Source: Thalassoroseus pseudoceratinae
GTDB taxonomy: Bacteria > Planctomycetota > Planctomycetia > Planctomycetales > Planctomycetaceae
NCBI RefSeq assembly: GCF_011634775.1
Contig: NZ_JAALXT010000009.1
Span: 124,001-188,000 of the forward strand
Reading direction: 5' to 3'
Length of the DNA stretch: 64,000 nucleotides
Shown: piece by piece, positions 17,935 to 26,957 of the stretch
How positions within the stretch are numbered: the stretch's first letter is position 1
Layout: every line of letters begins with the position of its first letter
Made by a program: the position numbers and the translations under genes
The notes under the pieces: model-generated
Told to the model about the DNA's origin: nothing
Database searches by the model: none
What the model saw: only the letters and a program-made list of their open reading frames with translations

Positions 17935-18885
17935 ATGCTGGCCAAGACCCGTCGAATTGCTCCGTCATTTCGACTGATTTTCGCTTCGTTTGTTTTGCTC
18001 TTCCTGACAAATTCAGCGTGGGCTTGGCAAGCGACTCAAGCAAAACGCAAGCAGAAATCGAAACCAAAGGCATCCCAGCCGTTTCGATGGGTTAATCCGT
18101 TGAAGCAGGAACTACCGGGGGTCACACACGCTACGTTTCGCAGCCCCTCGATGGGATTCGATGTCGGGTACTGTATCTTTCTTCCGCCGGGCTATAAAGA
18201 GAAGCCAGAACAGCGTTACCCGGTTGTCTACTATCTGCACGGTGGACGCCCGGGGAGCGAAATCAAAAGTGTCAGGCTGGCAACATTTTTGCAGAAGCAC
18301 ATGCAATCGGGTGCGGTCTCGCCGATGATTTACGTGTTCGTCAATGGTGGTCCTGTCAGCCATTACAACATGGTCGATCGGGAGAACGCAATGGGCGAGG
18401 ATGTCTTCGTCAAGGAACTGATTCCTCACATTGATGCGACGTACCGCACGATTGCTCAGCGAAACGGGCGTGGCATTGAAGGCTTCTCTCAAGGCGGACG
18501 TGGCACCACGCGGATTATGTTCAAGCATCCCGACTTGTTTTGTTCGGCCGCTCCTGGCGGAGCCGGATACGCCACTGAAAAACGCATTTCCGAGGAGAAC
18601 GGCCGCGAACGAGCCAATCTCGTATTTTCCCCCGGCGACAACACCTGGGATCTCGCTCGTAAATATGCTCAGTCACCACAACCGCCTCTCCGTATTTTGA
18701 TTCATGTAGGGACCAAAGGGTTTAACTATGAGAACAACTTGGAATACATGAAGTTCTTGCAGTCTTTGAAGATTCCGTTCGAGAAAATCATTGTGCCCGA
18801 TGTGCCACACAGTGCGTACAAGATCTATGAAAAGCGAGGCTTAGACCTCATGAAATTCCACGCAGCTAGTTTTCAGAGCAAGTGA
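17935..18885 (+). CDS. Secreted esterase, alpha/beta hydrolase (esterase D/Fes-like)
   Basis: 316 residues. The ATG at 17935 is chosen because AAGGGG precedes it and it gives a good signal peptide (hydrophobic core SFRLIFASFVLLFL, cleavage after WA-W or AWA). An upstream in-frame ATG at 17764 adds 57 residues before the signal peptide. Catalytic features: YYLHGGRPG, then GFSQGGRGT with nucleophile Ser185, and His in VPDVPHSAYK near the end. Similar proteins cleave acetyl or feruloyl esters or siderophores; the substrate here is unknown. It may act on sugar esters alongside the sulfatases of the window. Confidence 0.85.
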   Translation: MLAKTRRIAPSFRLIFASFVLLFLTNSAWAWQATQAKRKQKSKPKASQPFRWVNPLKQELPGVTHATFRSPSMGFDVGYCIFLPPGYKEKPEQRYPVVYYLHGGRPGSEIKSVRLATFLQKHMQSGAVSPMIYVFVNGGPVSHYNMVDRENAMGEDVFVKELIPHIDATYRTIAQRNGRGIEGFSQGGRGTTRIMFKHPDLFCSAAPGGAGYATEKRISEENGRERANLVFSPGDNTWDLARKYAQSPQPPLRILIHVGTKGFNYENNLEYMKFLQSLKIPFEKIIVPDVPHSAYKIYEKRGLDLMKFHAASFQSK

Positions 18886-18981
18886 TTTTTCTTTTGAGGA
18901 TTCTCGTATCATCGAATCTGGATCACTTGTGAAAGGCACCGTTGCCTGAATCAATTCATCACGACACTAGAGGTACTAGCA

Positions 18982-19797
18982 TTGGCGATGAATCTGAATC
19001 TTTCCAATGATACTGCGGTCATCACTGGTGGCGCGAGTGGGATTGGGAAGTCGATCGCGGAGTTGTTTGCGGCTAATGGATCATCCGTGGTGTTAGTGGA
19101 CCGAGATCCAAAGGTGGAAGATACCGCTGCGGAGATTCGCTCGAAATATGATTGTCAAATCGCCCCAATGACCACCGACGTGACGGATTTTTCCGCCATG
19201 CAGACCGTCGCTGAATTTACGAATCAGACTTTTGCGAGATGTGATCACTTGATCTGTGCGGCTGGGGCAGGGTCCGGCAAATATGGATTCCCTTTTTGGA
19301 ATCTCGAACCTGCTGATTGGGAGAACGTTCTTCAAGTCAATCTGATGGGAACGGTCAATGCCGTCCAAGCCATGGTTCCAACGATGATAGCAGCAAAGCG
19401 GGGGACGATCTTGATTCTGTCGTCTGTCGCGGGACAAATCGGGTCCCAAACAGATCCTCCTTACAGCGCGGCGAAAGCCGCCGTGATCAACTTTGCACAG
19501 TGTGCCGCTAAGGATCTCGCTCCCTATGATGTTCGCGTAAATACCATTTGTCCGGGAATGGTCAAAACGCCATTGAATCGATCCGTTTGGGCGACGTGGA
19601 ATGCAAGTCAACCGGATTCCGCAAAGAAATCCTATGATGATTGGGCTGCCGAAAAGATTAGGAATATCGCACCTTTGAATCGTTGGCAGGATCCGGAAGA
19701 CGTCGCGGCAATGGCGGTGTTTCTTGCTTCGCCGTTGGCCAAGAATATCACTGGGCAAACCATCAATGTCGATGGTGGTCAGGTTATGCATTCATAA
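18982..19797 (+). CDS. Short-chain dehydrogenase/reductase (SDR)
   Basis: 271 residues, classical SDR size. Seen: the nucleotide-binding motif TGGASGIGKS, an acidic residue after the second strand (VDRD, favouring NAD(H)), the catalytic Ser in LSSVAGQ, YSAAKAAV (Tyr and Lys), NTICPGMVKTP and the C-terminal GQTINVDGGQ. The start could be the TTG at 18982 (AGAGG 8 bases upstream) or the ATG at 18988 (14 bases); I use the TTG for its spacing. Substrate unknown. It converges on the next, minus-strand gene with 20 bases between stops. Confidence 0.9.
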   Translation: MAMNLNLSNDTAVITGGASGIGKSIAELFAANGSSVVLVDRDPKVEDTAAEIRSKYDCQIAPMTTDVTDFSAMQTVAEFTNQTFARCDHLICAAGAGSGKYGFPFWNLEPADWENVLQVNLMGTVNAVQAMVPTMIAAKRGTILILSSVAGQIGSQTDPPYSAAKAAVINFAQCAAKDLAPYDVRVNTICPGMVKTPLNRSVWATWNASQPDSAKKSYDDWAAEKIRNIAPLNRWQDPEDVAAMAVFLASPLAKNITGQTINVDGGQVMHS

Positions 19798-19817
19798 CAG
19801 GTTGGTTGATTGACCGA

Positions 19818-20939
19818 TCAGCGGTTCTGATCAAGAATCGTTTTCAGACTATCAACCGTTTTCTTCATCTCCCACTCTTGAGTTTGCGGTCCGAAACTAA
19901 ACCGGACGACACCATTCGAAGCAGTTCCAAGATTTAGATGTGCCTGCGGTGCACATTGAAACCCCGCCGATGCGACGATTCCCATTTCTTTTAACTTTGT
20001 TGCAATCGTCGCCGGCGACAAAATGTCCGAAGTTATCGCCACTGTCGAGACCTTCATTTCCATCGGGACGTCACCGTGGATTTTCACGTTGGAGATTTCT
20101 CTGAGATTGTCTGTGAAGTCTTGCGTAAGCCGTCGTGCTCTGTCCAATCGATCGGCTTGCTTCGGTTCTCTCAACCAATCGACGGCGGCTCCCATTCCTG
20201 CGAGTGCAGAAAGATTGACCGATCCTGTATCGCAATAACCTGGCATGGGTGCACAAGCCGCCCGCTGCTGAGTTTCTTGGAGATCGCAAGCGGCTAATGG
20301 GGAGTTCATTTCAACATTCGCCGAAACATACAAACCGCCAATGCCCCATGGTGCTTGAGGGCCCTTGTGTCCCGCGAACGTAAACAAATCGACTTTCATG
20401 GCCAACAGGTCCAAGTCGAACCATCCGGCGACTTGTGCTCCGTCCAACAAAACCAACGCTCCATATTGGTGGGCCAATTCGATGATCTCATCCATCGGAA
20501 GCAATTGTCCGGTCACATTACACGCGGCTGTCATCGCGACCAATCGGACCTGCCCTGATTGCAGTTGGGTTTCGAGTATTTTGAGATCAACCAACTCGGT
20601 CTCACTGGCCGGAACCTGAACGACCTCAACTCCCATCTCCCCGAGTTTCGCCAGTCCACGATGTAACGCATGATGTTCATACTGGCTCGTCAACACACGA
20701 TCGCCACTTTTCCAGTCATGATCCCTCACAGCCACAGAGAGTGCTGCCGTGCAACTCGGAGTCACGAGCAATCGAGATGGTTCGACATGAAAATAGCTTG
20801 CGATCTTCTCGTGAGAAAGTTGAAACACCTCAGCCCATTCCAACGGATCCCGATGAGAAGCTCGTTCTGCGGCCTCCAAAACAGGTGTTGGCTTCGGCCA
20901 GCTGGTCCCAGCATGATTAAGGTAAATGGTATCCGACAT
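19818..20939 (-). CDS. Class-V aminotransferase, cysteine desulfurase-like
   Basis: 373 residues, PLP-dependent. Seen: YLNHAGTSWP at the start, LLVTPSCTAALSVAV, EHHALHR (His that stacks on PLP in this fold), VLLDGAQVAGWFD, and FAGHKGPQAP with the Schiff-base Lys. Near the end FQCAPQAHLNLGT keeps the Cys that carries persulfide in SufS-like enzymes, so cysteine or selenocysteine desulfuration is likely. No scaffold genes (sufBCD, iscU) are nearby, so a link with Fe-S assembly cannot be shown from context. Start at 20939 (GGAA 8 bases upstream); an ATG at 20945 adds two residues. Confidence 0.87.
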   Translation of the reverse strand: MSDTIYLNHAGTSWPKPTPVLEAAERASHRDPLEWAEVFQLSHEKIASYFHVEPSRLLVTPSCTAALSVAVRDHDWKSGDRVLTSQYEHHALHRGLAKLGEMGVEVVQVPASETELVDLKILETQLQSGQVRLVAMTAACNVTGQLLPMDEIIELAHQYGALVLLDGAQVAGWFDLDLLAMKVDLFTFAGHKGPQAPWGIGGLYVSANVEMNSPLAACDLQETQQRAACAPMPGYCDTGSVNLSALAGMGAAVDWLREPKQADRLDRARRLTQDFTDNLREISNVKIHGDVPMEMKVSTVAITSDILSPATIATKLKEMGIVASAGFQCAPQAHLNLGTASNGVVRFSFGPQTQEWEMKKTVDSLKTILDQNR

Positions 20940-21156
20940 CAGCATTGTTCCAATTCTGTTCCTTCGACGGGGATATGATCCCTCGCCACTTTCACACTTC
21001 TGCCCCGATGTGACTACACCTCGTCACGTACGGACTTGAGGCCACCGTGTGGACACGCTCGCATCGGTCATGGCTTATCTGTAAACTGTCGTAATCCGAC
21101 AGTTTGTTGTGAATCACGATTCATCCTTGCCAGTCGTTCCTTAAAAGCATATCCCC

Positions 21157-22818
21157 ATGAATTCTCTGCAAATCGCGTTACTGTTTCTGGCAGTCCTCAC
21201 GCCCGTTTCACATCTTGTTGGTGCGGATGGGCCGGTCGCTCATTGGAAGTTAATCCAGGATGCGAAGGACACATCCGGCGGTGGACGGCATGCGGTCAAT
21301 CATGGCGTTTCGTTCGACGAAACTGAAGGCGGCCTGTTCAATGGGGTCGATTCCTGGCTGGAAGTTCCTGCCGACCGTGTACCAAAGCTAGGCGACAAGC
21401 CATTCACGATTTCGACTTGGATTCATACGGAACAGGAACTTGATGATGTGATCGGCGACGTAATGAGTTGGTACAATCCACAAACGCGACGAGGATTGAA
21501 CTTCAGCGTCATGAATTATGCGGGCGTCACGTCTGCTCAGTCAAATTGGCGGAACGTGTTCTTTGGCATTGACGCCGCCCAAGGTGGTACCGATTGGGTC
21601 GACTGTGGTCGTCCGGGTAACAACCTATTGATCAATTCGCTGGTTGTCTTCGACGGCGACCTGTATTGCTCGACTTGGGAGCCGGGTAAGGGCGAACAAG
21701 GCCACGTTTATCGCTATGCCGGTGATCAAGAATGGATCGATTGCGGCGCTCCTGATCCTGCGAATTGCATCAAAGCCATGGCGGTTTACAACGGGCAATT
21801 GTACGTCGGATCGGAACTCTACAGTGGAGGCGGTTCATCACTGCCGCTTTCACCGAACACGAATCACGGAGGAACCGTCTACCGTTACGAAGGCGGAACG
21901 AAGTGGACGAACTGCGGTAAAGTCGCCGACGTGCGTAGCATCAGCGGATTAGCGGTCTTCAAGGGCAAACTCTACGCAGGCACGGGCACGACCGGGGCGT
22001 GGCGTGATACTCCGCGGACTCGTGGTATGTATCGATTCGACGGGATCGGAAATTGGCAAGACTGTGGATGTCCTGATTTGCGGATTACTCATTTGGGGGT
22101 CCACAACGGTGGACTCTACGGTTTGAGCTACGACCAAGGCCAATTCTTTCGATACCAGGGCGGTCAGGACTGGGAAGCCCTGGGACCGGTCCCCGAAACG
22201 AGCCAGGTCTACTCGATGATGGTCTATGAAGGGAAGTTGCATGTTGGCACTTGGCCAACCGGTTCCGTGTATCGGCACGAAGGTGCCAAGAAGTGGGTGA
22301 ATACCGGACGACTTGGGGAAGAAAAAGAAGTCATGGCGGTTTCTCTGTACAACGGCAAGTTCTACGCAGGGACACTGCCGTTGGCGAATGTCTATCGCTA
22401 CGACGGACCGGGAAATTGGACCGACACCGGAAGACTCGATGAAACGCCAGACGTCCGCTACCGACGCGCATGGTCGATGGCGGTGTACAACGGCCGACTT
22501 TATTGCGGCGTGCTTCCGTCGGGGCATGTGTACTCATTGGAGGCCGGGAAGGCTGTGACCTACGACAAACAACTCAAGCCAGGCTGGCGACATCTCGCTG
22601 CCGTCCGAACGGATAGCCAACTCCAGTTGTTTGTTGACGGCGTCAAAGTCGCTGAGAGCAAGAACTTTGATCAATCCGCTTACAACCTAACGCCAGGGAC
22701 ACCGCTGAAGATCGGGTTTGGTCAGCACGACTGCTTCAACGGTCGCATGAAAGACGTGCGTATCTACGACCGCGCATTGTCGTTCAAGGAAGTTCAACGT
22801 CTATCGTCTTCTAAGTAG
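21157..22818 (+). CDS. Secreted LamG-type lectin fold with inserted seven-unit propeller
   Basis: 553 residues with a signal peptide (1-23). Residues about 27-130 start a LamG/concanavalin-like domain (GPVAHWKL, FNGVDSWLEVP, FTISTWIHT) that resumes only at about 485-553 (GWRHLAAVR, LQLFVDGVKV, FNGRMKDVRIYDRAL). Between them are seven units of about 45 residues with the pattern AVYNGxLYxGT ... VYRYxGxxxWxDCG, fitting a seven-bladed beta-propeller. The whole may bind glycans on the cell surface or in the periplasm. It has no catalytic residues I can identify. Stand-alone gene. Confidence 0.82.
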   Translation: MNSLQIALLFLAVLTPVSHLVGADGPVAHWKLIQDAKDTSGGGRHAVNHGVSFDETEGGLFNGVDSWLEVPADRVPKLGDKPFTISTWIHTEQELDDVIGDVMSWYNPQTRRGLNFSVMNYAGVTSAQSNWRNVFFGIDAAQGGTDWVDCGRPGNNLLINSLVVFDGDLYCSTWEPGKGEQGHVYRYAGDQEWIDCGAPDPANCIKAMAVYNGQLYVGSELYSGGGSSLPLSPNTNHGGTVYRYEGGTKWTNCGKVADVRSISGLAVFKGKLYAGTGTTGAWRDTPRTRGMYRFDGIGNWQDCGCPDLRITHLGVHNGGLYGLSYDQGQFFRYQGGQDWEALGPVPETSQVYSMMVYEGKLHVGTWPTGSVYRHEGAKKWVNTGRLGEEKEVMAVSLYNGKFYAGTLPLANVYRYDGPGNWTDTGRLDETPDVRYRRAWSMAVYNGRLYCGVLPSGHVYSLEAGKAVTYDKQLKPGWRHLAAVRTDSQLQLFVDGVKVAESKNFDQSAYNLTPGTPLKIGFGQHDCFNGRMKDVRIYDRALSFKEVQRLSSSK

Positions 22819-22975
22819 TGGATTGTAGCCTTTCAGCCCACGACTTCATTGACCGCGGTCACGATTGACTCAAGACGGTTGATGAACGGCCCTCAGAGTT
22901 TGCGTAACCAACCTGCGGTCGGTTTTTGAGCTGCGATCAGTGGGAGCGTTCGTCACTCAATAGTATACTGCCGAT

Positions 22976-23530
22976 ATGAGTGAGGTTACGAGAATCCTGG
23001 CATTGGTCGACGACGATCCCGAGGCGGCGAAACAGCTTCTTCCCCTCGTTTATGAAGAGCTTCGTCAACTTGCGGCGGCTCGTTTGAACCACGAACGGCC
23101 CGGTCAGACGCTCACGGCGACGGCATTGGTGCACGAGGCGTATCTGCGATTGGTCGGAGATGACGACGACCAGTCATGGGAGAACAGAGCACACTTCTTC
23201 GGTGCTGCCGCAGAAGCGATGCGTCGAGTTCTTCTGAACCGTGCGCGTGACAAGAAACGGCTAAAACGAGGTGGCGATCGTCGCCGCGTTGACCTTTCGA
23301 CAATCTCATTGGCCCTGGAAACTCCCCCAGATGTGCTGATTGACTTGGACGAGGCCATCGAAGCGTTGTCCCTGCAAGACCCGACTGCGGCCCAGCTAAT
23401 CAAGCTGAGATTCTTTGCAGGTCTAAGTCTCAAGGACGCCTCAGCCAGCCTCGGCCTCACCCGCAGGCAGGGAGATCGACTGTGGGCATTCGCCCGCGCA
23501 TGGCTATTCGACCGCCTCCGGGAGTCCTAA
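22976..23530 (+). CDS. ECF-like sigma factor (Sigma70_ECF, PF07638 type)
   Basis: 184 residues. Region 2 pattern: LLPLVYEELRQLAAARL, LTATALVHEAYLRL, FFGAAAEAMRRVLLNRAR; region 4 helix-turn-helix: GLSLKDASASLGLTRRQGDRLW. Members of this group occur next to TPR-bearing kinases in planctomycetes and acidobacteria, as here (112 bases to the next gene). No anti-sigma gene is adjacent, so the kinase may regulate it by phosphorylation; that is inference. Confidence 0.9.
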   Translation: MSEVTRILALVDDDPEAAKQLLPLVYEELRQLAAARLNHERPGQTLTATALVHEAYLRLVGDDDDQSWENRAHFFGAAAEAMRRVLLNRARDKKRLKRGGDRRRVDLSTISLALETPPDVLIDLDEAIEALSLQDPTAAQLIKLRFFAGLSLKDASASLGLTRRQGDRLWAFARAWLFDRLRES

Positions 23531-23641
23531 ATAACGGTCAAAAGGGATTTTTTGGAAGAATCTCCGGATTTTTGCGGTGCAACTTGGTTGTCGACGGGGC
23601 ATTGATGACGGAGACCCAAAAAACTTGAGGAACTACCAACG

Positions 23642-26600
23642 ATGGCTGATATTGATGCCCAAGCCCGGGAGCTGTTTCTACAGGTCCTTGACCAGGAACC
23701 GGAACATATTGCCCCGTTTCTGGACGACGCGTGCCATGGTAACGCAGAGTTACGACAGCGGGTCCTAATCCTATTGAATGCCCACAACGAAGCCGGGAAC
23801 TTTCTGTCGCCTTCGCCTCCGAATGAAGAAAATGTACGAGCCGGAAACGGCCCCAATCTCGGCAAGTTTGCAGAGACAACGATTTGCACGAATTTGCAAC
23901 CGGGAATCAGCATCGGTCCTTACAGATTGCTGGAGCAGATTGGCGAAGGGGGAATGGGTTCTGTCTGGGTCGCCAGTCAGTCGCAGCCTATCAAACGTAA
24001 AGTGGCCATCAAGCTCATTAAAGCCGGTATGGATTCCCGCCAAGTGCTAGCTCGCTTTGAGGCGGAACGGCAAGCCTTGGCGATGATGGATCATCCCAAC
24101 ATCGCCCGTGTCCTTGACGGCGGCATGACAGAGCAGGGTAGACCGTTCTTCGCCATGGAATACGTCAAGGGTGTGCCGTTGACGGAGTACTGTGACCAGG
24201 CGAAATTGTCGGTCAAAGAACGATTGGAACTATTCCTGCCGATTTGCCATGCGGTGCAGCATGCCCATCAGAAAGGCATCATCCACCGCGATTTGAAGCC
24301 GTCGAATATTCTGGTATGTCTGTTCGACGGTAAGCCGGTCCCTAAGGTGATCGACTTTGGATTGGCCAAAGCGATGCACCGGTCGCTCACCGATCAATCC
24401 GTTTTCACTGCACACGGAATGATGGTTGGGACCCCGCTCTACATGAGCCCCGAACAGGCCGAGCAGAACAACCTCGACATCGATACGCGGGCCGACGTCT
24501 ACGCACTGGGTGTCATTCTATACGAACTTCTCACTGGCACCACTCCATTGGAAAGTGCGCAGATGAAGGAGGCGGCATACGTCGAGATTTTGCGGCTCAT
24601 CAAGGAGGTCGAGCCTCCCAAACCAAGTACACGACTCAGTGGCAGTGAGAGCCTACCGAGCGTCGCAGCGCAGAGGAACATCGACCCGAAGCATTTGACT
24701 CGCAGCATTGTCGGCGATCTGGACTGGGTCGTCATGAAGGCGTTGGAGAAGGAACGCACCCGCCGTTACAGCACCGCCAACGGTCTGGCTGAGGACATTT
24801 GTCGCCATCTCGCGGATGAACCAGTCAGTGCTGGTCCGCCATCGACCAGTTACCGAGTGAAGAAGTTTATACGCCGAAACCGCGCTGGGGTCATTGCGGC
24901 AGCGGCGACGACGATTGCGTTGCTGTTGGGGGTTGTCGGGACAACTAGTGGCATGATTTGGGCATTGTCTGAACAGCGAACAGCCATCGATGCACGCGAG
25001 GCAGAAAGAAAAGCCAAGCGTGCGGCGCAAGCGAGTTCCAAGCAAGCGAACGACGAGGCCAAGCGTGCCAGAGCGGCCGAGCAGCGTATTGCCGAAACGC
25101 TCAAAGACGTTAAAACCGAACGGGACGCCAAAGAACGGGCACGTCAGGAGGCCGAACGAATCTCTGAGTTTCTAACAAGTGTTTTTCAAAGCCCCAACCC
25201 GGAAAGAGACGGGCGGGATATCAAGGTTGTCGAACTGCTCGACAATGCCATTGCAAAACTGGATACCGAATTGGCAGACTTGCCGGAGCAGCGAGCACGG
25301 CTTCAGACAACGTTAGGGCAGACCTACCATGCGTTGGGGCTTCAACGAAAAGCCATTCCACTAGTGGAAAAAGCAAGAGACTACTACTTACGCAACTTTG
25401 GCATCGAAGATGTTCGCACACTCTCCGCAATGAACGACCTAGCCCTCTACTACAACCACAACAATCAGAGGGTAGAGTCGCTAAAAATCAATGAAGAGAG
25501 CTATGCCGTCAGTCGTGAAGTGTTGGGCCCGCAACATCCCTGCACGCTCAAGGCCATGAGCCATCTCGCATTTCTGCATACATTGAATGGTCGACGCGAA
25601 GAGACTCTGAAGCTGAGAGAACAAGCGGTGAAATATTACACCGATACGTTTGGTGAAGAACATCCCGAAACGTTCAGCGCCCGAGATGCCCTCATCAGTG
25701 CACACAGGGAGCTGGGACAACACCGGAAGGCGACCGCGTGGCGTGAAGAGCTACTTCCGATTTGTAGCAACACCCTCGGCCCGGCCGATCCGATAACCCT
25801 GCGAATCCGGAGCAATCTGGCATCCTGTTACTACCGACAACGAGCCAAGGCACTCGAACTCCACGAAGAACAAGTAGCGGTTTGCCAAGAGGCATTCGGC
25901 GACGAGCACCCCCACACCATTAAAGCCAAGTTAGCCCTTGCAACTTCCTATCGTCGGGACGAACGGAACGATGAGGCCCGCAAACTCCTAGAAGAATTGC
26001 TAGTCACCAGCAGGAGAGTACTCGGCTCGCAGCACGCTCACACGAGAATGATTATCAAACAATTAATCAGTTGCTGCGAGACTGCCGGTCTTCGAGAACG
26101 AACACTGAGTCTGAGGGAAGAACACACTAGCAATTCGATGAAGCGGCTCGCCTTAGACGATCAAGAAAACGTCCGTAACCTCGACTATGTTAGTTATTCA
26201 GCTCTTGAACTCGCGGCCGTTCTGGCCTGGGAACAACAGCGAGACACGCACGTTCGCCTCAGTCGGCAGCTTCTCGATTCGGCTGCCAACTTTGAATATC
26301 CTCCCGCACTGGAACGGGCTGCCAAAATCGCCTGTCTCATACCGAATACAGAACTGATCTCTTATCAGCAGGCTGAGCAACTCGTCCGTAGAGCAGTGGA
26401 CCAGGATCAAGACAATCAAGAGTTTCGTCCTTGGGGCCGCCTAACGCTTGGAATGGCTCTGTATCGCAATGGCAAATTCGCCGAAGCCGAAAAAGTTCTC
26501 GCGGAAACGAAGTACGTCACCGGCAAGATTGGTGGAGCCGCTAGCTTCTTCCGAGCGATGGCGTTATTTCAGAAGGGAGATAAGGAAGCAGCCCAAGAAC

Positions 26601-26743
26601 TGTTTGCGACCGCCGAAGAGAAGATGAAGCCATTTCCCAAAGAAAAAGAAGATCCCCTCGAAGGTATCGGTCCAGATTATATCATCGTTTGGGTCGCGCA
26701 TCGCGAAGCCAACATGCTAATCAACGAGCAACCAGGTCAATAA
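23642..26743 (+). CDS. Transmembrane Ser/Thr protein kinase with TPR region
   Basis: 1033 residues. Kinase domain about 93-385: IGEGGMGSVW (100-109), Lys124, HRDLKPSN (Asp217), DFG (Asp238), GTPLYMSPEQ. A membrane helix lies near 417-440 (AAAATTIALLLGVVG), then a charged helix, then tetratricopeptide repeats over about 520-1000 with recurring A/G-x-x-Y/L pairs (LGQTYHALGLQRKAIPL; LALYYNHNNQRVESL; LAFLHTLNGRREETL). The TPR part is probably extracytoplasmic and binds proteins. GAGGAA precedes the ATG at 23642. Paired with the upstream sigma factor. Confidence 0.92.
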   Translation: MADIDAQARELFLQVLDQEPEHIAPFLDDACHGNAELRQRVLILLNAHNEAGNFLSPSPPNEENVRAGNGPNLGKFAETTICTNLQPGISIGPYRLLEQIGEGGMGSVWVASQSQPIKRKVAIKLIKAGMDSRQVLARFEAERQALAMMDHPNIARVLDGGMTEQGRPFFAMEYVKGVPLTEYCDQAKLSVKERLELFLPICHAVQHAHQKGIIHRDLKPSNILVCLFDGKPVPKVIDFGLAKAMHRSLTDQSVFTAHGMMVGTPLYMSPEQAEQNNLDIDTRADVYALGVILYELLTGTTPLESAQMKEAAYVEILRLIKEVEPPKPSTRLSGSESLPSVAAQRNIDPKHLTRSIVGDLDWVVMKALEKERTRRYSTANGLAEDICRHLADEPVSAGPPSTSYRVKKFIRRNRAGVIAAAATTIALLLGVVGTTSGMIWALSEQRTAIDAREAERKAKRAAQASSKQANDEAKRARAAEQRIAETLKDVKTERDAKERARQEAERISEFLTSVFQSPNPERDGRDIKVVELLDNAIAKLDTELADLPEQRARLQTTLGQTYHALGLQRKAIPLVEKARDYYLRNFGIEDVRTLSAMNDLALYYNHNNQRVESLKINEESYAVSREVLGPQHPCTLKAMSHLAFLHTLNGRREETLKLREQAVKYYTDTFGEEHPETFSARDALISAHRELGQHRKATAWREELLPICSNTLGPADPITLRIRSNLASCYYRQRAKALELHEEQVAVCQEAFGDEHPHTIKAKLALATSYRRDERNDEARKLLEELLVTSRRVLGSQHAHTRMIIKQLISCCETAGLRERTLSLREEHTSNSMKRLALDDQENVRNLDYVSYSALELAAVLAWEQQRDTHVRLSRQLLDSAANFEYPPALERAAKIACLIPNTELISYQQAEQLVRRAVDQDQDNQEFRPWGRLTLGMALYRNGKFAEAEKVLAETKYVTGKIGGAASFFRAMALFQKGDKEAAQELFATAEEKMKPFPKEKEDPLEGIGPDYIIVWVAHREANMLINEQPGQ

Positions 26744-26957
26744 TAGCTCGAATCCACATTGAGGTTATCGTGTCGTCATCCTTTACAACATAGTGCTTGA
26801 AAACCTAGCATGGCTGCAAGACTTTCGATGCGATGCCACATCCGACGAACGATGAGATCCTCTTCATCGAAAGTTCATCAGACTCACCCGCAAATTGACC
26901 ACAGCCATCATCCCCCGGCAGAATCAATTCTGCCATTGTCTATAGAAAATCACTGGC

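Noticed and set aside
19093-19791. 232-codon minus-strand frame over the SDR gene
   Set aside because: The plus-strand SDR has all family motifs; the minus frame has none.
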